In this document: piece after piece, positions 63,006 to 64,000 of the stretch
Layout of the letters: each line of letters begins with the position of its first letter
How positions within the stretch are numbered: position 1 is the first letter of the stretch
Source: MED-G105 sp039819085
GTDB taxonomy: Bacteria > Pseudomonadota > Alphaproteobacteria > Caulobacterales > Parvularculaceae
Assembly: GCA_039819085.1 (NCBI GenBank)
Contig: JBCBSQ010000006.1
Coordinates: forward strand, 89,609-153,608
Direction of reading: 5' to 3'
Length of the DNA: 64,000 nt
Notes under the pieces: generated by a model
The model's input: only the letters and a program-made list of their open reading frames with translations
The model's database searches: none
What the model was told of the DNA's origin: nothing
Program-made: the position numbers and the translations under genes

Positions 63006-64000
63006 ATACCGCCCATGCCGCCCATGTCCGGCATGCCGCCGCCTGCTGCGCCGCCATCTTTCTTCGGCGCTTCGGCGACCATGGCCTCGGTGGTGATCAG
63101 GAGGCCGGCGACGGACGCCGCGTCCTGAAGGGCCGTACGAACCACTTTCGCCGGGTCGATGACGCCATTGGCGACGAGGTCGACATACTCTTCCGTCTGA
63201 GCATTGAAGCCGAACTTCGTGTCGGCCTGCTCCAGAAGCTTGCCGACGACGATCGAGCCTTCGCCGCCCGCGTTCTGGACGATCTGGCGGATCGGGGCTT
63301 CCAGCGCCTTGCGGACGATCTGAACGCCGGCGTTCTGGTCGGCGTTCTCGCCGGTGAGGCCGTCGAGCGCCTTGACGGCGTAGAGCAGCGCCGTGCCGCC
63401 GCCCGGAACGATGCCTTCCTCGACCGCAGCGCGCGTCGCGTTCAGCGCGTCATCGACGCGGTCCTTACGCTCCTTCACTTCGACTTCCGTCGCGCCGCCA
63501 ACCTTGATGACGGCGACGCCGCCGGCGAGCTTGGCGAGGCGCTCCTGAAGCTTCTCGCGGTCGTAGTCGGACGTCGTGTCTTCGATCTGCTTACGGATCT
63601 GCGAGGTGCGCGCTTCGATGTCGCCTTTCTCGCCCGCGCCGTCGACGATCGTCGTGTCGTCCTTGTTGATCGACACTTTCTTCGACGTGCCGAGCATGTC
63701 GAGGGTGACGTTCTCCAGCTTGATGCCGAGGTCTTCGGAGATGACCTGGCCGCCGGTGAGGACAGCGATGTCTTCGAGCATCGCCTTGCGGCGGTCGCCG
63801 AAGCCCGGCGCCTTCACGGCCGCGATCTTCAGACCGCCGCGCAGCTTGTTGACGACGAGGGTCGCGAGCGCTTCGCCTTCGACGTCTTCCGCGATGATGA
63901 GAAGCGGACGGCCCGACTGCACGACCGACTCAAGCAGCGGCAGCATGGACTGAAGGTTCGAGAGCTTCTTCTCGTGCAGGAGGATGTACGGATCTTCGAG
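62990..64000 (-). CDS. groEL: Chaperonin GroEL, C-terminal part (5' end outside window)
   Basis: 336 residues, open to the right edge, beginning with LEDPYILLHEKKLSNLQSM. Landmarks: AVKAPGFGDRRKAMLEDIAV, EGIVPGGGTALLY, and a Gly-Met-rich tail PDMGGMGGMGGMM. About 200 N-terminal residues lie outside. It forms the double-ring folding chamber with GroES, which should lie further upstream on this strand. No frameshift is seen. The 3' end is followed by an unusual repeat and hairpin region before the terminator. Confidence 0.97.
   Translation of the reverse strand, partial: LEDPYILLHEKKLSNLQSMLPLLESVVQSGRPLLIIAEDVEGEALATLVVNKLRGGLKIAAVKAPGFGDRRKAMLEDIAVLTGGQVISEDLGIKLENVTLDMLGTSKKVSINKDDTTIVDGAGEKGDIEARTSQIRKQIEDTTSDYDREKLQERLAKLAGGVAVIKVGGATEVEVKERKDRVDDALNATRAAVEEGIVPGGGTALLYAVKALDGLTGENADQNAGVQIVRKALEAPIRQIVQNAGGEGSIVVGKLLEQADTKFGFNAQTEEYVDLVANGVIDPAKVVRTALQDAASVAGLLITTEAMVAEAPKKDGGAAGGGMPDMGGMGGMGGMM

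Overview
This is a GC-rich bacterial chromosome segment, most likely from an alphaproteobacterium of the Caulobacterales/Hyphomonadales/Parvularculales type. The basis is a Caulobacter-type TonB-dependent receptor, a cpa/tad pilus operon, a SapC protein, an M. tuberculosis-like AhpC/AhpD pair under OxyR, ETF-ubiquinone oxidoreductase and an EpsI-fused exosortase. The placement rests on gene content only. No rRNA, tRNA, CRISPR array or intact transposase was seen.

Layout. 1-7.4 kb: a TonB-dependent receptor surrounded by three different 2-oxoglutarate/Fe(II) oxygenases (one cut by the left edge, one of the aspartyl/asparaginyl beta-hydroxylase type) and two small exported proteins. 7.5-9.8 kb: a peroxide-defence unit, ahpC-ahpD divergent from oxyR with a dyad between them. 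9.8-14.1 kb: an accessory stretch with a 34-residue ORF, an AT-rich membrane protein, a decayed fragment of an AI-2E-type permease, and a divergent pair made of a secreted protein and a ToxR-like transmembrane regulator. 14.2-19.5 kb: an intact AI-2E-type permease divergent from pabB-pabA-pabC, whose last cistron is a degenerate 4-coumarate-CoA-ligase-like protein. 19.6-30.6 kb: pilus genes, with a lone CpaC-N-domain protein, a Crp-type regulator, the Flp pilin with its own terminator, then cpaA-B-C-D-E-F and tadB-tadC.

30.6-41.8 kb is mostly housekeeping: lytic transglycosylase, family 4 uracil-DNA glycosylase, ETF-QO, a TPR lipoprotein, ispE, a WecA/MraY-family transferase, polyprenyl diphosphate synthase and an S49 peptidase. 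41.9-56.9 kb: small membrane protein, DEDD nuclease-like protein, alpha/beta hydrolase, SapC, DsbD-like reductase, pgi, cyclophilin, serine hydrolase, hisS, methyltransferase, M19 dipeptidase, MarC and a LysM lipoprotein. 57.1-64 kb: exosortase, CPA1-type antiporter, a large beta-helix repeat membrane protein with recently duplicated 144-bp units, and the 3' part of groEL followed by an unusual duplicated tail with hairpins.

Least ordinary items: the receptor plus oxygenase cluster, the pab operon with a ligase lacking its ATP loop, the regulator with a periplasmic amidotransferase-like domain, the repeat protein, and the groEL tail duplication.
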